Shown here in pieces: positions 51,232 to 59,787 of a stretch of DNA of 64,000 nucleotides. The notes under the pieces are model-generated. The model searched no databases. It was not told the origin of the DNA and saw nothing but the letters and a program-made list of their open reading frames with translations. Where the stretch lies: contig CAZSFD010000002.1 of NCBI GenBank assembly GCA_964606085.1, forward strand, positions 1 to 64,000, in the 5' to 3' direction. Each line of letters opens with the position of its first letter. Position 1 is the stretch's first letter. Position numbers and translations under genes: made by a program. The stretch is from CAIQJJ01 sp964606085. Lineage in GTDB: Bacteria > Chloroflexota > Anaerolineae > Anaerolineales > UBA4823.

Positions 51232-52443
51232 ATGACCAATTTTCCTGGCAAGGGTTTGGTGGCCATTGTGCGCACCAGCCCCGAAACCATTTTTGATGAC
51301 ATCGAAAAAGTAATGAAACTGGCCGGCCTCGAGAATAACCTGCCCAAGGGCATTCGCACCGGCTTGAAAATCAACATCTCGTGGCAGACCTGGTACCCGG
51401 CCTGTTCCAGCACCCCCTGGCAGCTTGAAGGGACGATCAGGGCGCTGCGCAACGCCGGTTACACCGACCTGCAAGGCGTCCACAACGACACCGTCGTCGT
51501 CAACACTGCCGATGGCGAGCGCAACAACAAACAAAAATTCGTCACCGATAAGCTGGATGTGCCGTGCGTGTACACCTTCGACCCCAATGTGAAATGGGTG
51601 GAGTACAAGCCCAAAACCCCCTTCCGCGTGCTGCACGATATTTACCCCGAAGGCGTGTTCATCCCCGAACCGCTGATCGGCACGAACATGGTGCATTTGC
51701 CCACGGTCAAGACGCACGTCTTCACCACCATCACCGGGGCGATGAAAAACGCATTCGGCGGGCTGCTGGGCCGCAAACGCCACTGGACGCACTCGGTCAT
51801 CCACCAAACGCTGGTGGATTTGCTGCAAATTCAGCAGGATATTCACCCCGGCCTGTTCGCCGTGATGGATGGCACCTTCTCCGGCGATGGCCCCGGCCCG
51901 CGTGCCATGCGCTGGCACGAAACCGATGTGCTGTTGGCCTCAGCCGACCAGGTGGCAATAGACGCGATGAGTGCCAAAATTCAGGGCTTCGACCCGCTGA
52001 GCCTGCCCTTCATCCGCATGGCGCACGAGGCCGGGTATGGCATCGGCGACCCGCGCCAGATCAAGGTGGTAGGCGCCGAGGAAGTGGCGCTGGAAAACTG
52101 GGGCTACGTGCAGGAAGATACCTTCGCCAGCCGCGGCCAGAAGATGATTTACCACGGCTGGCTGAAATTCGTCGAAAAGCCCCTGCTGCGCTCGCCGTTG
52201 GTGCCGTGGTCGTATTTCGCCAGCAACTTCTACCACAACGTCTACTGGTATCCCTTCGTGGGCCGCAAACGTGTGGAGGCCGCCCTGCAAACCAAATGGG
52301 GCCAGATGTTCAAGAATTATGGCGACGGCCAGGTGGTGCTGCCCGGCATGGAACCGAAGACGATCATCCAGGCGGGCGTGGGCATCGGCGCGGCGCTCGC
52401 GGCGTTGGGGCTGCTGGCGGTGTTGGCGGGACGAAAGAAGTGA
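51232..52443 (+). CDS. DUF362 domain protein with C-terminal membrane anchor
   Basis: 403 residues from ATG 51232, GAAAGGAA upstream. DUF362 fold: LVAIVRTSPETIFDDIEKVM at the start, GLKINISW, HLPTVKTHVFTTITGAMKNAFGGLLGRKRHW (family signature KTH...GAMKN), MDGTFSGDGPGPR, and ADQVAIDAMSAKIQGFDP. A hydrophobic helix near the end (ATAGVGIGAALAALGLLAVL-type, about 378-398) precedes KK. The family's function is not established; some members are Fe-S or redox proteins. Leads a DUF362/flippase/PHP trio. Confidence 0.87.
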   Translation: MTNFPGKGLVAIVRTSPETIFDDIEKVMKLAGLENNLPKGIRTGLKINISWQTWYPACSSTPWQLEGTIRALRNAGYTDLQGVHNDTVVVNTADGERNNKQKFVTDKLDVPCVYTFDPNVKWVEYKPKTPFRVLHDIYPEGVFIPEPLIGTNMVHLPTVKTHVFTTITGAMKNAFGGLLGRKRHWTHSVIHQTLVDLLQIQQDIHPGLFAVMDGTFSGDGPGPRAMRWHETDVLLASADQVAIDAMSAKIQGFDPLSLPFIRMAHEAGYGIGDPRQIKVVGAEEVALENWGYVQEDTFASRGQKMIYHGWLKFVEKPLLRSPLVPWSYFASNFYHNVYWYPFVGRKRVEAALQTKWGQMFKNYGDGQVVLPGMEPKTIIQAGVGIGAALAALGLLAVLAGRKK

Positions 52444-52446
52444 GAT

Positions 52447-52502
52447 GGAGAGAGGGAGCATGGGAGAGACGTATCACCCTCGCTCCCATGCTCCCTCTCT
52501 CC
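52447..52502 (+). repeat. Perfect palindrome GGAGAGAGGGAGCATGGGAG
   Basis: 20-base arms GGAGAGAGGGAGCATGGGAG / CTCCCATGCTCCCTCTCTCC with a 16-base loop, 3 bases after the DUF362 stop and 8 bases before the flippase ATG. Could block or delay translation of the next gene when folded. Confidence 0.85.
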
Positions 52503-52510
52503 CATGCCCC

Positions 52511-53491
52511 ATGTCCATTCGTCGTCTCCTCCCCGGCCTTCTCCTCGGCTTCGTCGTCTTCCTGGCGGTCGCGCTGATTGGCGATCTGCGTCAGGTGGGC
52601 CAGGAAGTGCGCGCCTTCAATTGGCGCATGTTTCCGCTGGCAATGGCCTTGACCTTGTTCAATTATGCTTTGCGCGGGCTGAAATTTCACTACTACCTGC
52701 GCCAGGTGGGGGCGAATGATGGGCGTTGGTTGAGCCTTGTCGAAACGAGTTATCGCCCAATTCCCTTATGCGAGAGCTTGCGCCTGTTCGTGGCGGGCTT
52801 CCCGTTGGCCATGACACCCGGCAAGGTGGGCGAGGTACTCAAAGCGGTGTGGATCGAGCAGAAAACCGGCATCCCCACCGCCCGTGGAGTGGCCGTGGTG
52901 GTGGCCGAACGCATCAGCGACGGCCTGGCGGTGCTGCTGCTTTCCACCCTCGGCGTGGTGGCCTACCCGCAGTATTGGCCGGGCTTCGCCTTCGTACTGG
53001 CAGCCCTGCTGGGCGTGATCGTCGTCTCGCAGATTCGCCCATTGGCCCACGCCCTGCTCGATGTGTGGGCACGCCTGCCGCTGGTGGGGCGCTTCGGCGG
53101 CACGCTGCGCCAGTTTTACGAGGGCAGTTTTGCCCTGTTTCGCCCGTCAGCCACGCTGATCGGGGTGGGGCTGGGGATGGTCTCGTGGCTGGGTGAGGGG
53201 GTTGGCTTCTACGCCATTTTGCTCGGGTTGGGCGTGCCGCCGGGTTGGCAGATATTCTCGATTGCCGTGTTCATTTTGGCCTTCTCCACCGTGGTGGGGG
53301 CGGCCTCGGCGCTGCCGGGCGGGCTGGGGGCCGCCAAAGCCTCCATCGGCGGCATGTTGGTTTTACTGGGCGGCCTAACATCTGGAACCGCTGCCGCCGC
53401 CACGCTGCTGATCCGCTTTGCCACGCTATGGTTTGGGGTAGCCCTGGGGCTGGCCGCCTGGGCACGTTCGGCAGATTTGTTCAAACAATAA
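52511..53491 (+). CDS. Flippase-like (LPG synthase TM-type, UPF0104) membrane protein
   Basis: 326 residues from ATG 52511. Eight or so hydrophobic segments, starting at LPGLLLGFVVFLAVALIG. Family pattern LRLFVAGFPLAMTPGKVGEVLKAVWI in the first third, and VVGAASALPGGLGAAKASI near the C-terminus. Relatives flip or synthesise modified lipids. Lies between DUF362 and PHP genes, all on one strand, with a 2-base gap to the latter. Confidence 0.88.
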   Translation: MSIRRLLPGLLLGFVVFLAVALIGDLRQVGQEVRAFNWRMFPLAMALTLFNYALRGLKFHYYLRQVGANDGRWLSLVETSYRPIPLCESLRLFVAGFPLAMTPGKVGEVLKAVWIEQKTGIPTARGVAVVVAERISDGLAVLLLSTLGVVAYPQYWPGFAFVLAALLGVIVVSQIRPLAHALLDVWARLPLVGRFGGTLRQFYEGSFALFRPSATLIGVGLGMVSWLGEGVGFYAILLGLGVPPGWQIFSIAVFILAFSTVVGAASALPGGLGAAKASIGGMLVLLGGLTSGTAAAATLLIRFATLWFGVALGLAAWARSADLFKQ

Positions 53492-53493
53492 CC

Positions 53494-54147
53494 ATGCTCA
53501 ACGTCGAATTTCACTGCCACACGATTTATTCCAAAGATTCGCTGACCCCGCCTGCTAAACTGGTGGAAACCTGCCGCCGCAAAGGCATTGACCGTGTCGT
53601 CGTCACCGACCACAACAGCATCCAGGGCGCACTGCGGGCCAAAGAACTCGACCCCCAACGGGTGATCGTTGGCGAGGAGATCAAGACCACACAAGGCGAA
53701 ATCCTGGCGGCGTACGTGTGCGAGGAAATCCCGCGCGGCCTGCCGCCCGGCGAGGTACTCGACCGCCTGGAAGCGCAAGGAGCGTTCATCAGCGTCTCGC
53801 ACCCGTTCGATACCATGCGTTCTGGTGGTTGGAATGTGGATGACCTGCTGGCGATCTTACCCCGCGTTCACGCCATCGAAACCTTCAACGCCCGCTGCAT
53901 CCATCCCGAATTTAACCAGCAGGCGATTGATTTCGCTCAACAATACGGCCTGCCCGGCACGGTCGGCTCAGATGCACATGCCGCTTTCGAGCTTGGCAAA
54001 GCCACCCTGCGGCTACCAGCCTTCGACGATGTTGCCAGCTTGCGAGCGGTCATTGGACAGGGGAAAATGCAAGGTGGGCTGTCGCCATGGTGGGTTCATC
54101 TTTCTTCCGTTTATGCGCGGTGGGTAAAAAAGTTGCAAGCTCTTTAA
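53494..54147 (+). CDS. PHP domain metallohydrolase
   Basis: 217 residues from ATG 53494. PHP motifs: VEFHCHTIYSKDSLTP (His-x-His), VVTDHNSIQGA, ISVSHPFDT, and GSDAHAAFELG. This is the single-domain PHP type; members hydrolyse phosphoesters (for example nucleotide or lipid phosphates). Only two bases after the flippase gene. A short basic, aromatic C-terminal tail (WWVHLSSVYARWVKKLQAL) could touch the membrane. Confidence 0.9.
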   Translation: MLNVEFHCHTIYSKDSLTPPAKLVETCRRKGIDRVVVTDHNSIQGALRAKELDPQRVIVGEEIKTTQGEILAAYVCEEIPRGLPPGEVLDRLEAQGAFISVSHPFDTMRSGGWNVDDLLAILPRVHAIETFNARCIHPEFNQQAIDFAQQYGLPGTVGSDAHAAFELGKATLRLPAFDDVASLRAVIGQGKMQGGLSPWWVHLSSVYARWVKKLQAL

Positions 54148-54165
54148 CTTGCGAACAGGCCACCT

Positions 54166-54573
54166 TCACCCCGCGCTGCTCACCCACACATCTACCAGCG
54201 ACAAGATGGACGAAAAGTCTTCGCGTTTGTTGATAAAACGGTTGAAATGGTGGATGCGCGGCTTGTAGTTCTCGTCCGTTTCGAGTACACGGCGGTCGAG
54301 AGCGGTGTAGGCCAGCACCACCGGACGCTCCCCCTGCTTTTGGCGCACGGCCTCAGCAATCTCAGTGCCATTCTTGGCCGGCATCATAATATCTACCACC
54401 CAAACCTTGGCCGCCACCTCGCCCCCCATGATGGCATCGTACAGGCTTTTGGCGTTATTAAAGGCCAAAAAACGCCAATCTTTATATTTCCAGGCAACAT
54501 ATTGCTGAAAAATTTCCGTCACCGATGGCTCGTCGTCTACGACGATCACGTCATATTGGGCGGGTGGTGTCAT
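54166..54573 (-). CDS. Single-domain response regulator
   Basis: 135 residues, one receiver domain and no output domain. Acidic pair VVDDE (13-15), phospho-acceptor Asp61 in WVVDIMMPAKNG, Thr/Ser position in LAYTALD, and the Lys in FINKREDF. No histidine kinase is nearby. Converges with the PHP gene. The role is probably to relay signals to an unlinked partner. The upstream gap contains a MITE-like element. Confidence 0.87.
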   Translation of the reverse strand: MTPPAQYDVIVVDDEPSVTEIFQQYVAWKYKDWRFLAFNNAKSLYDAIMGGEVAAKVWVVDIMMPAKNGTEIAEAVRQKQGERPVVLAYTALDRRVLETDENYKPRIHHFNRFINKREDFSSILSLVDVWVSSAG

Positions 54574-54717
54574 GCGCAGCCTTCTTCAAAACAGTTTTTT
54601 CGTCCTCTATTGCCTTGAATTTTAGCACGTTTGGCAATCAAGCGCTTTACCGAATTGGCCGCCGCTTCACCTTGACCCGCGGCAAAATACGCGTGAGAAT
54701 TGGTTTCAATCGCACCA

Positions 54718-54885
54718 GCACATAACTTACTATACGCTATTGGACAAGTCGGCATGTCATTCCGAACGGAGTGAGGAATCCCTAAAACATTGGCTTGTCC
54801 AAACATCGAAGGGCAAAAAACTAGCTCGATAGGGATTCCTCGTCGCTTCGCTCCTCGGAATGACATGCCATAGTAAGTTATGCGC
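54718..54885. mobile_element. MITE-like palindromic element, complete copy
   Basis: Terminal inverted repeats CATAACTTACTAT (54721-54733) and ATAGTAAGTTATG (54870-54882), with inner pairs GGCATGTCATTCCGA / TCGGAATGACATGCC. The whole is an imperfect palindrome of about 165 bases with no coding capacity. A left-half copy lies at 31034-31115. No cognate transposase seen. The remaining gap from 54574 to 54917 shows no other feature I can support. Confidence 0.8.
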
Positions 54886-54917
54886 TATTGCCTTCAATCT
54901 GTTCCAGGAGTTCCCCC

Positions 54918-57590
54918 ATGAAACCCATCCAATTACGTTGCGAAGTTACACCCAACCCCATCGGCATAGATGCGCCCCGCCCGCGCCTGAGTTGGCAATT
55001 GGCGAGCGACCAGCCCGGCGCCAGGCAAACAGCCTACCAGATTCAAGTCTCCAACGAACAGGGCCTCTGGTGGGATTCTGGGCAGGTGGCGTCGGATCAA
55101 TCGCTGTGGGTGGAATATGACGGCCCGGCGCTTGCCTCGCGCCAGGCGTTCACCTGGCAGGTGCGCGTGTGGAACGGCGAGGGTTCTCCTTCCGTATGGA
55201 GCGAACCCGCCGCCTGGGAAATGGGCCTGCTCGAACGCTCCGATTGGGCCGCCCTGTGGATCGGTGCGCCCTTCGTCGGCGGGCCGCGCACGCCCATCCC
55301 CGTACCCTATCTGCGCAAAGGCTTCACCATCGGCGGGGAGGTGGTGCGCGCCCGGCTGTACATCACCGCCCTGGGCGTCTACGAAGCCTACATCAACGGC
55401 CAGCGCATCGGCGAGGCCGAACTCACACCTGGTTGGACAGATTACAACAAGCGCGTGCGCTACCAGGTCTACGATGTGACCAGCCTGCTGCAACCCGGCG
55501 AGAACATGCTCGGCGCTATCCTCGGCGATGGCTGGTATTGCGGCAACCTCGAATGGCGCGGACGCCAGCTTTATGGCGACCGGCCCAAATTGCTGGCACA
55601 GCTTGAAATGACTTTGGCCGATGGCAGCGACGGCGAACGCCGCTCGATGCTGATCGTCTCCGACCGCACCTGGCAAACCGCCTTCGGCCCCATCTTGGAG
55701 AGCGATTTGTTGATGGGCGAGAGTTACGATGCCCGCCTGGAACTTGACAATTGGTATACCCCCCAACAAAACGGCGAGAAAGGGACGTGGCTGCCTGTCG
55801 AAATCTTCCCCGCCCCAAAAGGGATGGCGCTCGTCGCCTCAAACGGCCCGCTGATCAAACGCCAGGGTGAGGTCACTCCCATCGCCGAACCCCGCAGAAT
55901 AGACCGCTGGCCCGCCGCCGACTGGGTTTTCGACCTCGGCCAAAACATGGTCGGACGCGTGCGCCTGAAAGTCAACGGCCCCGCCGGGACGACCGTGCGA
56001 CTGCGCTTCGGCGAAATGCTCAACCCCGATGGCACGGTCTATCTGACCAACCTGCGCACCGCCCGCGCCACCGATTATTACACCCTCAAAGGCGACCCGA
56101 ACGGCGAAGTCTGGGAAGCACGTTTCACGTTTCACGGCTTCCGCTATGTCGAACTCTCTGGCTATTCAGGCACGCCCGACCTCGGCACGATCACCGGCAT
56201 CGTGCTGCACTCCGAAAACCCCGTCACCGGTCACTTTGAATGCTCCGACCCATTGCTCAACCAGTTGCAGCACAACATCCTGTGGGGCTGGAAGGGCAAC
56301 TCGCTCGACATTCCCACCGACTGCCCGCAGCGCGACGAACGCCTGGGCTGGACAGGTGACGCCCAGGTCTTCTGCCGCACCGCCGCCTTCAACACCGACG
56401 CCGCCGGCTTTTTTGCCAAGTGGCTGCAAGATTTGGAAGACGCGCAAGGCCCGCAGGGACAACTGCCGCCCATCGCGCCCGACACCGATGCCGTGCGCAC
56501 CAATGATGGCGGCCCGGCCTGGGCCGACGCCGGCGTGATCGTGCCCTGGACGATGTACCTGGCCTACGGCGACAGGCGTCTGCTGGAAGAACGTTATGGC
56601 ATGATGACGCGCTTCCTCGATTACCTCGCCCAAAGCTCGCCCAACCTGATCCGCGTTGACCCTGCCAACACATCCTGGGGCGGCTTTGGCGATTGGCTGG
56701 CCCTGGATGGTTCCGGCAAAACCGAGGGCGGCACACCGAAAGAATTGATCGGCACGGCCTTCTACGCCTACAGCGCCCGGCTGCTCTCCCAGATCGCCGC
56801 GGTGCTAGGCAAGACAGACGATGTGCAGAAATACACCGCCGTCTTCGATGCGGTGCGCGCCGCCTTTTTGCGCCGCTTTGTCACCCCCGAAGGGTACATC
56901 AGCGGGCGCACGCAAACATCCTATGTGCTGGCGCTCTATTTCGACCTGCTGCCCGAAGAGCAACGCCAAACCGCCATAGATTGGATCGTCCGTGACATCG
57001 TCGAGCGCGGCAACCACCTGTCTACCGGGTTTGTGGGCGCATCCTATATCCCCTTCGTCCTCACCCAATACGGGCGCAACGATGTGGCCTACGACCTGCT
57101 CTTCCAGAAAACCTGGCCGTCCTTCCTCTACGCCGTCACTCAAGGGGCCACTACGATTTGGGAGCGCTGGGATGGCTGGACGCACGACCGCGGTTTTCAA
57201 GACCCCGGCATGAACTCGTTCAACCACTACGCCTATGGGGCCATCGGCGATTGGCTCTACCGCGTCGTCGCCGGCATCAACCTGGATTGGGAACATCCCG
57301 CCTACAAGCACATCATCTTCCGTCCGCAGCCCCCCGCCGATGGCCGATTGACGCACGCCAAAGCCAGCGTCGAATCACCCTATGGGCTGGTCAGCAGCGA
57401 GTGGCGCATCATGGGTAGGGGCGACCCTTCTGTTGAACCGGATGCGGCTGATGCAAATTTGGCGGGTCGCCCCTGCTTTACATTGGAAATTATCGTCCCC
57501 CCGAATACCACCGCCACCGTCTACCTGCCCGGCGAGTCCGAAGGGCGCGAAGTGGCAGCGGGGAAACATCAGTTCGTGAAACGTGATTGA
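54918..57590 (+). CDS. Alpha-L-rhamnosidase (GH78)
   Basis: 890 residues from ATG 54918 with AGGAG 7 bases upstream. N-terminal beta domains (RPRLSWQLASDQPGARQTAYQIQVS...), then the rhamnosidase barrel with DIPTDCPQRDERLGWTGD, whose Glu474 is the predicted general acid, and EGYISGRTQTSYVLALYF, WERWDGWT, SFNHYAYGAIGDWL. The C-terminal beta domain carries an in-frame 20-residue insertion encoded by a hairpin (57416-57477). No signal peptide, so it works in the cytoplasm on imported oligosaccharides. Confidence 0.9.
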   Translation: MKPIQLRCEVTPNPIGIDAPRPRLSWQLASDQPGARQTAYQIQVSNEQGLWWDSGQVASDQSLWVEYDGPALASRQAFTWQVRVWNGEGSPSVWSEPAAWEMGLLERSDWAALWIGAPFVGGPRTPIPVPYLRKGFTIGGEVVRARLYITALGVYEAYINGQRIGEAELTPGWTDYNKRVRYQVYDVTSLLQPGENMLGAILGDGWYCGNLEWRGRQLYGDRPKLLAQLEMTLADGSDGERRSMLIVSDRTWQTAFGPILESDLLMGESYDARLELDNWYTPQQNGEKGTWLPVEIFPAPKGMALVASNGPLIKRQGEVTPIAEPRRIDRWPAADWVFDLGQNMVGRVRLKVNGPAGTTVRLRFGEMLNPDGTVYLTNLRTARATDYYTLKGDPNGEVWEARFTFHGFRYVELSGYSGTPDLGTITGIVLHSENPVTGHFECSDPLLNQLQHNILWGWKGNSLDIPTDCPQRDERLGWTGDAQVFCRTAAFNTDAAGFFAKWLQDLEDAQGPQGQLPPIAPDTDAVRTNDGGPAWADAGVIVPWTMYLAYGDRRLLEERYGMMTRFLDYLAQSSPNLIRVDPANTSWGGFGDWLALDGSGKTEGGTPKELIGTAFYAYSARLLSQIAAVLGKTDDVQKYTAVFDAVRAAFLRRFVTPEGYISGRTQTSYVLALYFDLLPEEQRQTAIDWIVRDIVERGNHLSTGFVGASYIPFVLTQYGRNDVAYDLLFQKTWPSFLYAVTQGATTIWERWDGWTHDRGFQDPGMNSFNHYAYGAIGDWLYRVVAGINLDWEHPAYKHIIFRPQPPADGRLTHAKASVESPYGLVSSEWRIMGRGDPSVEPDAADANLAGRPCFTLEIIVPPNTTATVYLPGESEGREVAAGKHQFVKRD
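57416..57477 (+). repeat. Hairpin repeat inserted in frame inside the GH78 gene
   Basis: GTAGGGGCGACCC (57416-57428) and GGGTCGCCCCTGC (57465-57477) are inverted arms, one mismatch, around a 36-base centre. It adds about 20 residues (GRGDPSVEPD...NLAGRPC) between SSEWRIM and FTLEII, where relatives run straight on. The reading frame is kept, so the enzyme is probably still made. Confidence 0.78.
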
Positions 57591-57692
57591 TGAAAATACC
57601 ACTTCACGTAACACGCATCACGTTTCACGCACACCCATTCACCCCATCACCCTGTCACCCTGTCACCCTCTCACCTTTTCACCCCTTCACCT
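57575..57692 (+). repeat. Word-palindrome and TCACCC-word run before GH42
   Basis: CGTGAAACGTGAT (57575-57587) overlaps the last GH78 codons and pairs with ATCACGTTTCACG (57617-57629). A run of TCACCCTG, TCACCCTC and TCACCTTT words then continues to the GH42 start. Confidence 0.78.
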
Positions 57693-59732
57693 ATGACCCT
57701 CCTCTCCTCCTACCCCCACATCCTGCACGGCGGCGATTACAACCCCGACCAATGGCTCGCTTACCCCCAAATCATTGACGATGACTTCCGCCTGATGAAG
57801 CTGGCCGGCTGCAACACCTTTTCGGTGGGCATCTTCGCCTGGACGAGTTACGAACCCGCAGAAGGCCAGTTCACCTTCGATTGGCTCGACCGCATCATGG
57901 ATCGCATGGCCGAAGCCGGCAACCGCGTCATCCTGGCCACCCCCAGCGGGGCCAAGCCCAACTGGATGGCGGCCAAATACCCCGAAATTCGCCGCGTCAA
58001 CCGCCAGGGATTGCGCGAACCCCAGCAAGGCCGTCACAACCACTGCTGGACTTCGCCGATCTACCGCGAAAAAGTACAGATCATCAACACCAAGCTGGCC
58101 GAACGCTACCAGGGCCACCCCGCCCTGGGCATGTGGCATCTCTCCAACGAATACAACGGCGAGTGCGTCTGCGAATTGTGCCTGGCACAGTGGCAAAACT
58201 GGCTGCGTGAAAAATACGGCACGCTCGACGCCCTCAACCACGCCTGGTGGACGTATTTCTGGAGCCACCTTTACACCTCCTGGGAGCAGATCATCCCGCA
58301 CGAAGGCCACCACGAGGGTCTGAATTTGGACTGGATGCGCTTTCTGACCTGGCAGGTGGCCGATTTCTACCGCTGGGAAACCGCCCCACTCAAAGCCATC
58401 ACCCCCGGAATCCCCTGCACCACCAATTTCATGGGCCTCTTCAACGGCCTCGACTATTCCAAACTGGCCGAAGACATGGACATCATCGCCGACGATCAAT
58501 ACCCCGCCTACGACGCTGAAAATCCCGATCTGGTCAGCAACGCCCGTTTTGTCAGCTTCAAAGACGATCTCTACCGCTGCTTCAAACCCGACAAACCCTT
58601 CATGCTGATGGAATCCTGCCCCGACACGCCCCAATGGAAAAAGCCGCACCGCCTCAAGCAGCCCGGTTTGCATCAGGCCGAAATGCTGCAAGCCCTCGGC
58701 CACGGGGCGGAGGGAACGTGTTACTTCCAGTGGCGCAAGGGCCGCGGCGGAATCGAAAAATTCCACGGCGCGGTGGTAGACCACAACAACCACGAAAACA
58801 CACGCGTCTTCCAGGTGGTTGCCAACCTGGGCAAGCTCTATGAAAAACTGACCCCCATTTTGGGCAGCCGTGTGCAAAGCGAAGTGGCGCTGATCTACGA
58901 CTGGGAAGTGCGCTGGGCCTTCAACTTCTGCGATGGCCCCGCCTCGCAAGATAGCGCCTACGAGCGCGCCTGCACCGAGCAGCACTACCCGCCCTTCTGG
59001 GAACAGGGCATTTCAACGGATGTGATCAGCAGCGAGCGTGATTTTTCTGCTTACAAGCTGCTCATCGCCCCCAACTTATGGATGCTCAAGACCGGCGTGG
59101 CCGAACGGCTGCGCGCCTTCGTCGAAACCGGCGGCACGCTCGTCACCACCGCCTACACCGGCATCGTAGACGAAACCGACCTGGTCTACATGGGCGGCTG
59201 GCCCGGTGGCGGCCTGATGGATGTGTTTGGTGTATGGAACGAGGAAACCGACGTGCTGCGCGCCGGGCAGTTGCGTTCAGTGAACGTAGATGCCGCCAAC
59301 CCGCTCGGCCTGCAAGGCCCCTACCAGGCGCAGAACATCTGCGGCATCGTCCATTTGCGCGGGGCGCAGGCGCTGGCTACCTATGGCGACGGTTTCTACG
59401 CCGGAACGCCCGCCCTGACGGTGAACGGCTTTGGCAAGGGCCAGGTCTACTATCAGGCCGCCCAACTCACGCCCGACAGCCAACGCAATTTCTACGCGGC
59501 GCTGATCGGCCAGCTCGGGTTGGCGCAACCCTTCCGGGCGGGGCTGCCCAAAGGTGTGGCCTGCCAGGTGCGCCGCAAAGAAGGGCAGGCGTTCTACTTC
59601 CTCGAAAACTTCACCCCCGCTGCGCAGACGATCACGCTCGACCCCGGCACCTACACCCGCCTGAGCGACGGCGCGGCGTTGAGCGGTAAACTTTCCCTAG
59701 CCCCCTTTGGCAGTGATGTGATCGCTTTGTGA
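57693..59732 (+). CDS. Beta-galactosidase (GH42)
   Basis: 679 residues. Hydrolyses beta-galactosides. Motifs: GGDYNPDQW, FAWTSYEP, acid/base Glu153 in HLSNEYNG, zinc-ligand cysteines at 118, 158, 160 and 163 (HC, ECVCELC), and nucleophile Glu307 in LMESCP. The trimerisation and C-terminal beta domains complete the family length. No signal peptide. Downstream of GH78 on the same strand and probably used with it for imported glycans. Confidence 0.93.
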   Translation: MTLLSSYPHILHGGDYNPDQWLAYPQIIDDDFRLMKLAGCNTFSVGIFAWTSYEPAEGQFTFDWLDRIMDRMAEAGNRVILATPSGAKPNWMAAKYPEIRRVNRQGLREPQQGRHNHCWTSPIYREKVQIINTKLAERYQGHPALGMWHLSNEYNGECVCELCLAQWQNWLREKYGTLDALNHAWWTYFWSHLYTSWEQIIPHEGHHEGLNLDWMRFLTWQVADFYRWETAPLKAITPGIPCTTNFMGLFNGLDYSKLAEDMDIIADDQYPAYDAENPDLVSNARFVSFKDDLYRCFKPDKPFMLMESCPDTPQWKKPHRLKQPGLHQAEMLQALGHGAEGTCYFQWRKGRGGIEKFHGAVVDHNNHENTRVFQVVANLGKLYEKLTPILGSRVQSEVALIYDWEVRWAFNFCDGPASQDSAYERACTEQHYPPFWEQGISTDVISSERDFSAYKLLIAPNLWMLKTGVAERLRAFVETGGTLVTTAYTGIVDETDLVYMGGWPGGGLMDVFGVWNEETDVLRAGQLRSVNVDAANPLGLQGPYQAQNICGIVHLRGAQALATYGDGFYAGTPALTVNGFGKGQVYYQAAQLTPDSQRNFYAALIGQLGLAQPFRAGLPKGVACQVRRKEGQAFYFLENFTPAAQTITLDPGTYTRLSDGAALSGKLSLAPFGSDVIAL

Positions 59733-59741
59733 GTAGCGCGA

Positions 59742-59770
59742 ACTTCCGAAGTCTTGAAGATTTCGGAAGT
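59742..59770 (+). repeat. Dispersed hairpin, ACTTCCGAAGT family (copy 2)
   Basis: ACTTCCGAAGTCTT-GA-AGATTTCGGAAGT, one mismatch in the arms. Same family as 12664-12696. Lies between the GH42 and methyltransferase genes. Confidence 0.83.
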
Positions 59771-59787
59771 GTGCCAGGAAAAACGAC

